A program made the translations under genes and the position numbers. Positions 37,405-46,645 of a stretch of DNA of 64,000 nt are shown here, in pieces. A model generated the notes under the pieces. The model made no database searches. It saw only the letters and a program-made list of their open reading frames with translations, and was not told the origin of the DNA. How positions within the stretch are numbered: the stretch's first letter is position 1; every line of letters starts with the position of its first letter. Source of the DNA: Promethearchaeota archaeon (GTDB lineage Archaea; Asgardarchaeota; Lokiarchaeia; Sigyniarchaeales; SOKP01); contig JAEOTA010000073.1 of assembly GCA_016840085.1 (NCBI GenBank), positions 1 through 64,000 of the forward strand, in the 5' to 3' direction.

Positions 37405-37603
37405 TTTAATTCACAAAATAATGTTATGTTTTCAAAATTTGTTAAGTTTTTCTTAGAGAAAAGAATAGAAATAATTAAAAATTAACAGTTTCTAATAGAA
37501 AATGACTAAAATGTAAATGCTTAAATAATAAAAAATGAAATTATAACTTACTTAGAAATCTAATTACAAAAAAGTAGAAAAATTAAAAAGAGGGTAAAAA
37601 AAT

Positions 37604-37927
37604 ATGGCATATATAGTTGTTTATACACGTTGGCCAAGCGATGTGATACCTGAAATTGTTAAAAAAGCTATTGAAGTTGCAAGAAAATTTCCAGAGGATG
37701 AGTCTCTAGGAGAATCAGTAGTACCTAATGCTGTAAAGGGTACTTTGGACGGTATAACCACATTGAGTGTTACATTGGTAAAAGAAGGGAAACTTGAAGA
37801 AGGTCTGAGACGTGCTATGGCTACCTTAGCTATGTACGCATCTATCCCTGGATTTGAATATTCAATAGAAACTTGGGCAACTCTAGAAGAAGCTTATGGT
37901 GCGATAGGGCAAAAACCGCCTGAATAA
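37604..37927 (+). CDS. Small alpha+beta hypothetical protein
   Basis: 107 residues: strand MAYIVVYTRW, a helix rich in Val/Lys, a second strand and helix pattern, and WATLEEAYGAIG. The pattern resembles dimeric alpha/beta-barrel (ferredoxin-like) proteins. It has GAGGG before the ATG. No family known to me; it stands alone and is probably cytosolic. Confidence 0.6.
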   Translation: MAYIVVYTRWPSDVIPEIVKKAIEVARKFPEDESLGESVVPNAVKGTLDGITTLSVTLVKEGKLEEGLRRAMATLAMYASIPGFEYSIETWATLEEAYGAIGQKPPE

Positions 37928-38031
37928 TTAAGTATTTTAAAAACTTTTAAATTCAATTTTTTTTTTATATTAAAAATTTGATAGCGAATAATTTAAAAAT
38001 ATAAATAGTATTCATACTATATTTGCAATTG

Positions 38032-38508
38032 ATGGTTTATGAGGATTTTCCCTATGAGCTAGCATCAAATAATCCAATTAAGGAATATGTAGAAGTACGA
38101 CCGAGTAAAATTCATGGTTTAGGGTTATTTGCTAAGAAATTTATTCCAAAAGGGACCATACTGTGGCATGCACGCCCTCAAGATGTCATAGTAATTACAA
38201 AGGATCAGTTTCTAACACTTGAATCTTCTCATAAATCTCTTACAACAACTAATATAATAGAAATTATACTTAGATATTCTTATTATGTAGTGGATCTTGA
38301 TTCTCTAATCTTTTGTGTGGATAATTTTAGATTCATAAATCATTCACCTAATGCAAACATCGGTGCTCCTGAAGATCAAAATGAATTTTGTGCGATAGCA
38401 CTACACAAGATTCAACGGGGAGAAGAATTAACAGAGGACTATACAAAATACCCTATTTGCTACTGGTTAGAGAATTATAAAGATAATTTTAATCCTTGTT
38501 GTTGGTAG
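38032..38508 (+). CDS. SET-domain protein
   Basis: About 158 residues from the ATG at 38032 (a TTG lies three codons upstream). A TATA-like TATAAATA at 38000-38007 puts the transcript start near 38027, which favours this ATG. SET motifs are present: IHGLGLFAKKFIPKGTILWH, RFINHSPNANIG and GEELTEDYTKYP. SET domains methylate protein lysine with SAM. The protein lacks pre- and post-SET zinc domains, though it ends in CCW with a Cys nearby. Substrate unknown; a chromatin or ribosomal protein is possible. Confidence 0.85.
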   Translation: MVYEDFPYELASNNPIKEYVEVRPSKIHGLGLFAKKFIPKGTILWHARPQDVIVITKDQFLTLESSHKSLTTTNIIEIILRYSYYVVDLDSLIFCVDNFRFINHSPNANIGAPEDQNEFCAIALHKIQRGEELTEDYTKYPICYWLENYKDNFNPCCW

Positions 38509-38544
38509 GACCTCTTCTTGAAAAATTATTTCTTTTATATTAAT

Positions 38545-38560
38545 GTTAAATATTTTTAAC
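38545..38560 (+). promoter_or_regulatory. Operator-like inverted repeat, upstream site
   Basis: GTTAAA-TATT-TTTAAC inverted repeat, with a further half-site (ATGTTAAATATT) at about 38580-38591. It lies about 150 bases before the ABC gene and shares its half-site with the palindrome at 38655. Confidence 0.45.
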
Positions 38561-38654
38561 AAGTATTTATAAAAATTCAATGTTAAATATTAGAAAAGAG
38601 GATTATAGGTCCTTAATTCATGGTCTATCGTAAGATCGAAACATTTAAATACTT

Positions 38655-38674
38655 ATGTTAAGTTTATTTAACAT
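38655..38674 (+). promoter_or_regulatory. Operator-like palindrome of the ABC operon
   Basis: ATGTTAA-6 bases-TTAACAT, a perfect 7-base inverted repeat, ends 30 bases before the ATG at 38705. A TATA-like TTTAAATA at 38643-38651 just precedes it, so a repressor there would cover the start of transcription. Confidence 0.55.
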
Positions 38675-38704
38675 AGTAAAATAACTTTTTAATATAATAC
38701 ACAA

Positions 38705-39541
38705 ATGTCGAATAAAATAGAAAGAATTGCTATAAAGACCACCAATCTTGTGAAAAAGTTTGGAAATGTAATTGCTGTAAATAATTTAAATCTTAAAATT
38801 CCTTATGGTTGTACATATGGCTTACTTGGACCAAATGGGGCAGGAAAAACTACAACTGTTCGAATATTAAATTCAATTATATCACCTACAGCTGGTACAG
38901 CTAAAGTAGGTGGTTTTGATGTTATTACTCAAAGTACAGACGTTAAATTGAATTGTGGTTTCTTACCTGAATCTCCTGGGTTATATCAAAAATTAACAGC
39001 AAAAGAATTTTTAAAATTCATTGGTGAGCTGTATTATTTACCTAAAGAGGTAATTTCCGCTCGTATTGAAGAATTACTTGATATATTTGATTTAGAGGGT
39101 CGAGAAAATGATCTTTTGGAGGGATACTCTCGAGGAATGAAGCAAAAGATTTGTCTTTGTGCCGCACTAATTCAAGATCCTCAGATAATTTTTTTAGATG
39201 AGCCCACATCTAATCTTGATCCTGCTGCTGCCCGTATGGTCAAAGACCTCATTTTAGATCTCGTTAATAAAGCAGATAAAACCATTTTCATCTGTACCCA
39301 CCTTCTTGATGCTGCAGAGGAACTTTGTGACGTCATAGGCATCATTGATAAAGGTGTCTTAAAATTGGAAGGGAGCCCAAAAGATATCATTAAATCTCAA
39401 AATGCTAGTGATTTGGAAGACGCATATTTAAAAATTATGGGAGCAGTTCATATTGAAGATCTATTAGCATGGAGAGAAGAGGTCCCTAATTCAGTTAACC
39501 CTCGGAAAAATTCAAAAAAAAGAAAAAAAGCGAGAGGATAA
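38705..39541 (+). CDS. ABC-2 type transporter ATP-binding protein
   Basis: 278 residues: Walker A GPNGAGKTT, Q-loop region, signature YSRGMKQKI (in place of LSGGQ), Walker B IIFLDEPTSNLD and the switch His in ICTHLLDAAEE. It ends in a basic Lys/Arg tail. It powers export of lipids, drugs or polysaccharides together with the permease 9 bases downstream. Operator-like palindromes precede it, so expression is probably induced. Confidence 0.95.
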   Translation: MSNKIERIAIKTTNLVKKFGNVIAVNNLNLKIPYGCTYGLLGPNGAGKTTTVRILNSIISPTAGTAKVGGFDVITQSTDVKLNCGFLPESPGLYQKLTAKEFLKFIGELYYLPKEVISARIEELLDIFDLEGRENDLLEGYSRGMKQKICLCAALIQDPQIIFLDEPTSNLDPAAARMVKDLILDLVNKADKTIFICTHLLDAAEELCDVIGIIDKGVLKLEGSPKDIIKSQNASDLEDAYLKIMGAVHIEDLLAWREEVPNSVNPRKNSKKRKKARG

Positions 39542-39550
39542 ATTGAAAAG

Positions 39551-41227
39551 ATGACTCTTACATCAACAAGTTTAGAAGGCCCAAAACTAAGGGAAGATTT
39601 GCTTTTTGAAGCATTCCCTGTAAAAAAGAAAGCTCTATGGAAAAAAATTGCTAAGAATGAAATTTTATTAAAGACATATCGCTTCAGAAATCATCGCACT
39701 TTGTTTTTTATCTCTCTCTATTCGTTTCTTTTCATATGGACATTCTTCTTATGTCCTCTTATGATGGATAATTTATTACCTAAAGCAGAAGTGCAAGCGA
39801 ATTCTCTTTTCAGACCCATTGTCGCAATGATTATTGAGTATGTGATGATGATATTTTTCTTTATAATATTAATGTATCCATTAAATATTGTATATAGGAA
39901 AGCTGAAATTGGTTTCAAAGAAATTTTAATTTCCTCACCTGTAAAAGCTGGTGATATTTTCATCGGTGAATTTTTAGGAAAGCTGCCGATTTACAGTGTT
40001 TTCATATTAATATTTGGTCCAATATTAATAGGTTTGTTCAATCCTTTAATTAATCTTACGTTGCTTCAATTTATGTTTATTTATTTGTCATTATTTGGTA
40101 TGGTGATATTATCTACACTGATAGGCTCTATTATTGCATCCTTTCTCGAACACAAAATCGCTAAGAGTGAAAAGGCGCGTGATTTTGGTAAATCAGTCAT
40201 AATGATCATCGCGATTGTTATGGTGGTTATAATGTACTCGATGCAGTTTCTTTTTAATTATCTTATTGAAAATCCTGAAACTAAAAACTGGTTTATGTTT
40301 TATCCATCATTTTGGTACTCAAATATCATATTATTTGTAATTGATTCAGCTTTAATAGAACAGTATGTATTAAACATATTGACCAGTTCTGTCTTGGCCA
40401 TTGGAGTTCTTTTTTTACTTTTATATATATCCATGAAGAAAGCAGACTCATTTTATACATTGGAGGGGAGCATAGAAAAGATTTCAACAAAAATAATAGA
40501 AGATAACAAATTTTATCGCATGATTGGTAAATTAACAGGAAAAAAATGGGGCGGGTTAATTGTTATTCATTTGAAAAACTATTTCAGAAAGAGAGAAAAC
40601 ATCTTAAAACTTGTATACATAGGAGGGGTAGCATCGTTAATGGCTTTAATGGTTTTATTTACTTCCGAAGAAAATTTGTCTAATGAGATAATGAGTGTTT
40701 GGATTGTAATAACTGTGGGCATGATGTTTAGTCTGATGATTGGGAGTTTTATTTTTGTCGATTCAAAGGACATTTTATGGGTATTTAAACGATCTCCACG
40801 AGGTATAAAGGGAATAGTCTACTCATACATCATGGCACTCTTCATCATTAATATTCTATTGATAATTCCGATATCTATCGTTCATGGAATAATTTACAAA
40901 TTTGACTTAGTACAGGGAATCATACATGCACTCCTATTATTAATTTTTTGTTCACTCGCGGTGACGGAAGCTGTAGGAATTCAATGTATTAATCCCTCAT
41001 TTGAAGAGAAAGGGCGAACGATGTCTGGCAATATCGCATTTGGATTTATTATTCATTTTAGTGTTATTATTGGGATAATGGTTCTATTAATTGAATTAAA
41101 TATATTAGAGTTTGTGAATCAAGGATTTATCAAATTGATATTTATCGGTCCAATAATCCTTATACATATTACATTAGCTTTTCTAATATTCTATTATGGC
41201 ATGCGAAAATTAGATAAATTGGAGTAA
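39551..41227 (+). CDS. ABC-2 type transporter permease
   Basis: 558 residues with about twelve membrane segments and a large loop at about 295-345. The N-terminal 45 residues are cytosolic and basic. The length fits the long ABC-2 permease type with two six-helix halves. The start is 9 bases after the ATPase stop, so the two form one transporter. Substrate cannot be read; the neighbouring PH-domain regulators suggest a membrane-active compound or lipid. Confidence 0.8.
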   Translation: MTLTSTSLEGPKLREDLLFEAFPVKKKALWKKIAKNEILLKTYRFRNHRTLFFISLYSFLFIWTFFLCPLMMDNLLPKAEVQANSLFRPIVAMIIEYVMMIFFFIILMYPLNIVYRKAEIGFKEILISSPVKAGDIFIGEFLGKLPIYSVFILIFGPILIGLFNPLINLTLLQFMFIYLSLFGMVILSTLIGSIIASFLEHKIAKSEKARDFGKSVIMIIAIVMVVIMYSMQFLFNYLIENPETKNWFMFYPSFWYSNIILFVIDSALIEQYVLNILTSSVLAIGVLFLLLYISMKKADSFYTLEGSIEKISTKIIEDNKFYRMIGKLTGKKWGGLIVIHLKNYFRKRENILKLVYIGGVASLMALMVLFTSEENLSNEIMSVWIVITVGMMFSLMIGSFIFVDSKDILWVFKRSPRGIKGIVYSYIMALFIINILLIIPISIVHGIIYKFDLVQGIIHALLLLIFCSLAVTEAVGIQCINPSFEEKGRTMSGNIAFGFIIHFSVIIGIMVLLIELNILEFVNQGFIKLIFIGPIILIHITLAFLIFYYGMRKLDKLE

Positions 41228-41358
41228 TAGGTAATTAATACATAAATTTTTTTAAAATAAAATCTACCCAAAAATAGAATGAAAATAGCAGAAATTAATT
41301 TTAATATTAAATCTATAAAAATCATTTAAAAAAACAAAAAAGAGGTAATGAAAATAAA

Positions 41359-42216
41359 ATGGAAAATAAGATTATTGACAAATCTTCTTACGGGGGAACC
41401 ATCTCTAAAGATTATAGATCTAAAGAAATGTTGAAATCAGCCATTAATTTTTTCCTAATCTGTACAGGAATTACATTAATTGCTTGGTTCGCAACAGTAA
41501 TGGTGTTAACGGATGGTTTAGAAAATCCAATATATATACCGATAATAGTCTATGTATGGGTTGTAGTGTTTGCTTTTGTAATACCATTTTCTTTCTTTAT
41601 GATCATTGAATATCTATACCTTACAGCATATCTAAATGCATTTTCGTATAAAATAAAAGAAAACACCATTGTTCTCCGTCATGGGGTTTTTACTAAGAAA
41701 AAAGCGACCATTCCTTATACGCGAATCCAAAACATTAACATTGTAAATGGCGTGTTTGACAGGATGTTCAAGACATATACAGTCAAAATTGAAACTGCTG
41801 GTGCGGCAGCGGCAGCTGCGAGTGCCCAACATGGGGTTGCGAAACCTGAGGGATATATTCCAGGACTAAAAGATCCAAACATAATTGGAAGAAAAATTAA
41901 GGAGATGATGACAAAATATTCACAAGTACCAAGCGGTTTAGAAGACAAGATCTTTAAACCTGAAGAGCTGGCATTCGACAATTTCATTAGTTATATTATG
42001 TCAAAAATGCGAGAGGGTGAAAATCTTCAAACTTCCATAAGAGACAGACGTGAACAAATCAATAAATCCGCAGCGGAATTAGCAGAAGAAGTTGGAGTAC
42101 CACTTCAAACGATCAAGTATTTGGAAGAAGGAAAATATAATCCAAGCTTAGCTTTAGCATATAAAATTGCGCAAGTATTGAATTGTTCTGTTGAAGATTT
42201 GTTTAAAATTATTTAA
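41359..42216 (+). CDS. Membrane bPH2-domain protein fused to XRE-type HTH
   Basis: 285 residues. Two membrane helices (about 27-55 and 58-88) are followed by the YdbS/YdbT bacterial PH domain (YKIKENTIVLRHGVFTKKKA, PYTRIQNINIVNGVFDRMF). A linker (about 170-215) then leads to a C-terminal HTH (SIRDRREQINKSAAELAEEV, TIKYLEEGKYNPSLALAYKI) of the XRE family. This puts a DNA-binding domain on the cytoplasmic side of a membrane sensor. An AGAGGTAATGA ribosome site precedes the ATG. It could control the adjacent ABC exporter. Confidence 0.8.
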   Translation: MENKIIDKSSYGGTISKDYRSKEMLKSAINFFLICTGITLIAWFATVMVLTDGLENPIYIPIIVYVWVVVFAFVIPFSFFMIIEYLYLTAYLNAFSYKIKENTIVLRHGVFTKKKATIPYTRIQNINIVNGVFDRMFKTYTVKIETAGAAAAAASAQHGVAKPEGYIPGLKDPNIIGRKIKEMMTKYSQVPSGLEDKIFKPEELAFDNFISYIMSKMREGENLQTSIRDRREQINKSAAELAEEVGVPLQTIKYLEEGKYNPSLALAYKIAQVLNCSVEDLFKII

Positions 42217-42271
42217 TTGTATTACAATTTTTTTTCTTATTTTTTCGGATTAGTTTAATCATAATAAAATG

Positions 42272-43183
42272 ATGTGAAGAAAGATTAGTGATGAAGAAAT
42301 TATATATGAAAGTTCTATTTCAAGAGATTATAGAAAAAAAGAACTTCTTAAGACTGGGAGTACATTAGCGATTAAAGACCTTATAATATGCATTGGAGTG
42401 TTCGTAATATTCGTCGTTAGTAACTATGTAATTGCAAACTCTAAAGTTGAATATGAAAGAATAGAAGCATTAGAGACTCGGGAAAACTTAATAATCATTT
42501 TACCATGGCTCATAACAATTGCTATAATATTTATTGACGGTTTAGTTTTAATCACCTATTTTATTTACTTATCAACCTATGTATCCAACTTTTCTTACAG
42601 AATCACAAATTCTTCTCTTACTCTCTCTTTTGGAGTATTTGATAAGAGACAAGTAACTATTCCTTTCAACCGGATTCAGAATATTTGTATCGTACAAGGT
42701 GTGTTTGATAGATTATTTAAAACATACACATTTAATATTGAAACAGCGGGAGGCGGAGGTACCGTCCGAAAGATCTATTCTTATGGACACGCAATTAGAA
42801 TTGGTTATCGTCCAGAAGGTTACATCCCAGGTTTAAAAGATCCATCAATCCTCAAAAATAAGATAACTGAAATGATGACACGTTTTTCCCAAATTCCAAG
42901 TGGAATGGAAGATAAGTTATTAAAACCTGAAGATCTAGCTTTTGACAACTTCACTAGTGATCTTCTTTCTAGGATGCTAGAAGCAGATGAGATAAAATCA
43001 AAGTTGAAAGAGATTAGAGAAAATAAAGGATTATCGCATATCGAATTAGCTAAAATAGTTAAATGCTCAATAGATGCGATTTTATAATTAGAGGAAGGCT
43101 CCTTTAACCCCAGTGTGGTGTTAGCTATTAATATAGCAAAAGCATTGAATTGTAAGATAAAAGATATTTTCGAATTGAAATAG
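42272..43183 (+). pseudogene. Disrupted paralogue of the membrane PH-HTH protein
   Basis: The frame opens with ATG at 42272 followed at once by TGA (42275). It then continues with IIYESSISRDYRKKELLK, matching the neighbour's start, two membrane helices, PH domain (TIPFNRIQNICIVQGVFDR) and PEGYIPGLKDPS linker. Its HTH is cut by TAA at 43085-43087, exactly where the neighbour has Tyr in IKYLEEG; the same frame continues as LEEGSFNPSVVLAINI to TAG at 43181-43183. A product from GTG 42398 or another weak start, lacking part of the HTH, is possible. Two separate stops favour decay over an error. Confidence 0.7.
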
Positions 43184-43238
43184 GAATTAACTTTAATATA
43201 AAATGAGTTGGTGAGAAGCCCTGAAATTCAAAAAGAAA

Positions 43239-43628
43239 ATGGTTTCAAGAATAAAAGAGCTTAGAGAAGCTCTAGATATTCCCCAGCTGGAGCTTGCAAG
43301 CAGGGTTGGGGTATCTCGCCAAACTATTTATTATTTAGAAAAAGGTACTTACAATCCCAAACTCACTTTATCATTTAAATTAAAAGATGAATTAAATACA
43401 TCAATAGAAGAATTATTCAAATTTGAACCCATCATACATGATATCATAGGTAATAAAACATTAGATGAGTTAGAAACAATCCATAAGAAATATGGCATTG
43501 AAATAGAGCGATTGCAGCATCTAAGAGATGTAGATGAATCAGATTTGCTTGTAGAATTTACAATGGAGGAGTTAAAGACAATTTCAAAAGCTTTAAGAAT
43601 GAAATTTGAAGATTTATTTGAAGATTAA
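43239..43628 (+). CDS. XRE-family HTH regulator
   Basis: 129 residues. Residues 3-60 form a helix-turn-helix of the cI/XRE type (IKELREALDIPQLELASRV, SRQTIYYLEKGTYNPKLTLS), and residues 75-129 form charged helices that may dimerise. It lies just after the PH-HTH pair. It lacks the membrane and PH part, and may be a soluble regulator binding the same kind of operator. The repeated HTH theme suggests duplication. Confidence 0.85.
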   Translation: MVSRIKELREALDIPQLELASRVGVSRQTIYYLEKGTYNPKLTLSFKLKDELNTSIEELFKFEPIIHDIIGNKTLDELETIHKKYGIEIERLQHLRDVDESDLLVEFTMEELKTISKALRMKFEDLFED

Positions 43629-43639
43629 ACGTTTTTATC

Positions 43640-43773
43640 CACTTTATTCTAATTCTGTATAATTCAAAAAAATCAGGATAAGGTTTTCCATCGATATTTA
43701 TGGTATGGGTAGGAATTACCTCAGGTTCTTCAAGATTAAAGGTCTTAACCTTTAACTGTATAATGGATTTCAT
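43640..43773 (-). pseudogene. Remnant of a URO-D-like methyltransferase gene
   Basis: The minus frame from ATG 43773 reads NLEEPEVIPTHTINIDGKPYPDFF. It matches residues 12-28 of the intact gene at 788-1948 and then jumps to its residues about 119-125 (NPYPDYY), and is lost soon after. In the intact gene both sides of the jump carry Asn-Ile-Asp-Gly, so a deletion between two short repeats explains it. Only about 45 codons remain. Confidence 0.7.
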
Positions 43774-43887
43774 AATAATTCTATTGTGAGGAGGAAAGAA
43801 TTTAGTTAACGAAATTATTTTTGCATCGAATTAAATTTAACTAGAAAAATAAAGGATAATAAAGAAAAAAATAGGATTATGATTAGT

Positions 43888-45163
43888 TTATTTATATTTT
43901 AATCGTCGATAAACCAAGATTGAAGACACACCAATAACTGCAGTAACCAAATATATTAAATTATATCCTAGTATTTTAGCTTCACGTCTTCCAGGTGTAA
44001 TTTCAACTTCAATTTTATGATTATTGGAAAATGTATTACCAAAATTATTATAAGCAACCACTATAAAATAATACTCACCATTTGAATATCCACTTAATGG
44101 AAGTGAAAGTGAATCAATTTCTTCTTCAAGTAAAATTAAACTATCATTAATCTCTGTGATAGAATTGGAATATTGATAAATAGAATAATTGTTTGCTCCA
44201 CTTGAACTTGTCCATGTCAAGGTAAAATTTCCATCATTATCAGGAGTTTCTGCGTCTGAGGATAAAGTAAATGAACTCGGTGCTGTAGGCGGAGGTATTG
44301 CTACAGTAAGTTTAATACAATTTGAAGTTCTATTACCATAATTATTAAAAGCAGCACCAATAAAGTAATAAGTACCATTCGAATATCCAGAGATAGGGAA
44401 TGGTGAGGTTACGTTCTGATCTGCAAGTAATATTAAGCTATCATTAATTTCTGTGATAAAACTAGAATATTGATAAATAGAATAATTGTTTGCTCCACTT
44501 GAACTTGTCCATGTTAAGTCAAAGTTTCCATCTGTATCTAAGGAGCCTGAATCGCAAGTTAATGTAAATATTCCAGGATACTCAATAGAGTATTTCCCTA
44601 CAAAAATATCATATATTCCCATAGTGTACGTACGATTATAACCTGTTATATAAATTCTATCTGAAGAATCAATATACATATCTTGCCACCAGTATTGATA
44701 TATAGAGTTATTTGCCCAAGTTTTATCCCATAATAAATCTCCAGAGGTACTATATTTTAATATGCTTACGTTATGAAATAGTGTGTGAACACATACATAT
44801 ATTTTATCTAAAGAGTCGATACCTATACTCCATGCCTCATCATCCACCTTTGTTCTCCATGTTCTATTCCATTTCCAATTACCATCACTATCATATTTCA
44901 CAAGGAAATCCAGTGACATATATATCTCCATTTAGTTCATTTACCGCAATACCTCGTCCATATTCATTATCTCCATTATCATATGATTTATTCCAGTCTT
45001 GAATAAATGAAAGTTTAAGTTTATCAGAATCAGATTGATCATTTTCTTTGTTTTTGGAAGTATCATCATGTTTGGATAGGAAGTCATTATTAAGATAACT
45101 ATTAATCAATGGTAATAAAAGTAGAAGAAAAACAATAACAAGTGTGTATTTTTTAATCCTCAT
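43888..45163 (-). pseudogene. Secreted beta-propeller/Fn3 protein split by a frameshift
   Basis: Two overlapping minus frames make one protein. The first (start 45163) has a signal peptide, then an Asp/Lys-rich linker and the start of an SBBP-like propeller (NGDIYVTG). The second continues FLVKYDSDGNWKWN and more propeller blades, then two Fn3-like domains (WTSSSGANNYSIYQYS twice), and a C-terminal membrane anchor with a basic tail. One T fewer at the TTT complementary to 44906-44908 rejoins them. Extracellular binding or adhesion role. Error or recent mutation cannot be told apart here. Confidence 0.65.
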
Positions 45164-45477
45164 TTATAAATCACTTAGTTTTTATCTTCTAATTAGTTTA
45201 TTAAATAGATTTACTAAGATAAGATTTCTAGAAAATGGTTATTTAAATATTTAACTTATGATTTTATAGATCTATTGGTAAAAATATATAAAGCACACTC
45301 ATTCACTCATTACGAGTACAGGGTTTTTCACTATTTGTGATGGCAGGTTTCTATATCGTAGCAAATCAAACTTATTTAAGCTAAATTCCTATCGAATTCA
45401 AATGTAATACAATAGGAAGCCAAATTGACGATCATTTCCTTAAAAAATACCTTATATGCAGGATTATAAATTAAATT
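45164..45477. other. Intergenic region, possible short transcript
   Basis: A TATA-like AAATATATAAAG (45282-45293) is followed by a start-site-distance gap, a 14-codon frame beginning ATGGCAGG at 45340, and a TTCCTAT/ATAGGAA stem (45386-45392 with 45412-45418). Could be a small RNA or leader peptide; weak. Confidence 0.25.
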
Positions 45478-46086
45478 TTACTTTTTCCCTTTTTTCCTTT
45501 TATATATTAAATATCTCTTATAAATTAACACTCCGAAACTCAGAATTATCATTATTGTAAAAATGATTAAAATCCCGATATTTTGAAAATCTGTACCTAT
45601 AAGAACACCATGAATATATGCGAGAAGTAAGGCTATATAGTTTAAGGAATGTATTAACCTCCAATTTTTTTTAATTTTCATCCGTAAAAGTGCTCCTATA
45701 ACTGCAATATAAATTAAAATGAGTGCTAATCTGCCCCCTAACGACCAAAAACCATACCAAGAGCCAAATTCTGGCAAAAAAACAGCAATATCTAACACAG
45801 AAATTGCGAATACTACTGGATGGAGTGTGACTAATATCAGCCCCATGATTGAATAGATATGATGTATCTTAACAAACGGTTTTCCAAAAATCTTGTATAA
45901 TTGAACCACAAAAGGAATCATCATAGTCGCTATGAACATTGATGTAAACCCAAATAGCGCACCAAATCTAATGATGAAATTAAATGCATCTGGAAAAGGG
46001 GTTAAAAGGAATAATACTAAGATAAGAATGTATAGGAATATAGTGGGTATAATTATGTATATAGCTTCTTTTTTAGGTGGCGGCAT
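45478..46086 (-). CDS. Ferric-reductase-like transmembrane haem protein
   Basis: 202 residues with six hydrophobic segments. His residues are spaced as in the ferric-reductase/MsrQ membrane domain: IHHIYSIMGLILVTLHPV and RLIHSLNYIALLLAYIHGVL, giving two pairs for b-type haem. It lacks the FAD/NAD domain of eukaryotic enzymes, so it would be a membrane electron conduit. A basic C-terminal tail faces the cytosol. Single gene; partner not evident. Confidence 0.75.
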   Translation of the reverse strand: MPPPKKEAIYIIIPTIFLYILILVLFLLTPFPDAFNFIIRFGALFGFTSMFIATMMIPFVVQLYKIFGKPFVKIHHIYSIMGLILVTLHPVVFAISVLDIAVFLPEFGSWYGFWSLGGRLALILIYIAVIGALLRMKIKKNWRLIHSLNYIALLLAYIHGVLIGTDFQNIGILIIFTIMIILSFGVLIYKRYLIYKRKKGKK

Positions 46087-46281
46087 AATTTAGGATCTAT
46101 TCAGGAATTATTAAATTTTAGTTTTATAATTTAAAAATTATTTTTAAAATTTGTAGGTGTTGAATATTATTAGGATTTCATTGTAATATCTCTGCTAGAA
46201 CACATTTCTTCGTGAAAGAAGGGTTTTACGAATTCTAAAAAAAATTGAGAGCAAAATTTCATTTAATGCGAGTAATCTTAA

Positions 46282-46500
46282 TCAATAACGCTTTTTCATC
46301 CAAATTATATATTGTATTCTTGTAACTAATAGAATACCACTAAGTAATAATGCTATGCCGATAGACATTAATAAGGGTGATGCTTTTTCTGGTGAGTTTA
46401 AATAGTTAAAAATCCAAATTAACAACAATACGATGGCTATAACTATTAATAATAACCCAATATTTCTTATTTTCTTATCAAGTCTATCTAATTCTTCCAT
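46282..46500 (-). CDS. Two-span small membrane protein
   Basis: 72 residues: basic helix DRLDKKIRNIGLL, membrane span about 12-32, a short loop, second span about 42-62, then a basic end. No family. Own transcription unit on the minus strand. Confidence 0.5.
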   Translation of the reverse strand: MEELDRLDKKIRNIGLLLIVIAIVLLLIWIFNYLNSPEKASPLLMSIGIALLLSGILLVTRIQYIIWMKKRY

Positions 46501-46645
46501 ATTATCTTAAAAACAAAAAAATAATAATTAATATTAGTCTAAATAACTGTGATCAATAATTATTTTTATATTTGATTAGCATATCTATTAATTTCCTATT
46601 TTTATGAATGAAATTTCAGAATGGAAAAATCCTTTATTTGATCTT

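Noticed and set aside
44712..45002. 96-codon plus-strand frame
   Set aside because: Antisense of the frameshifted propeller/Fn3 protein; Tyr/His/Pro-rich with no domain.
45300..45320. Direct repeat CACTCATT x2 as an attachment or insertion site
   Set aside because: Too short, with no integrase, transposase or flanking duplication nearby.
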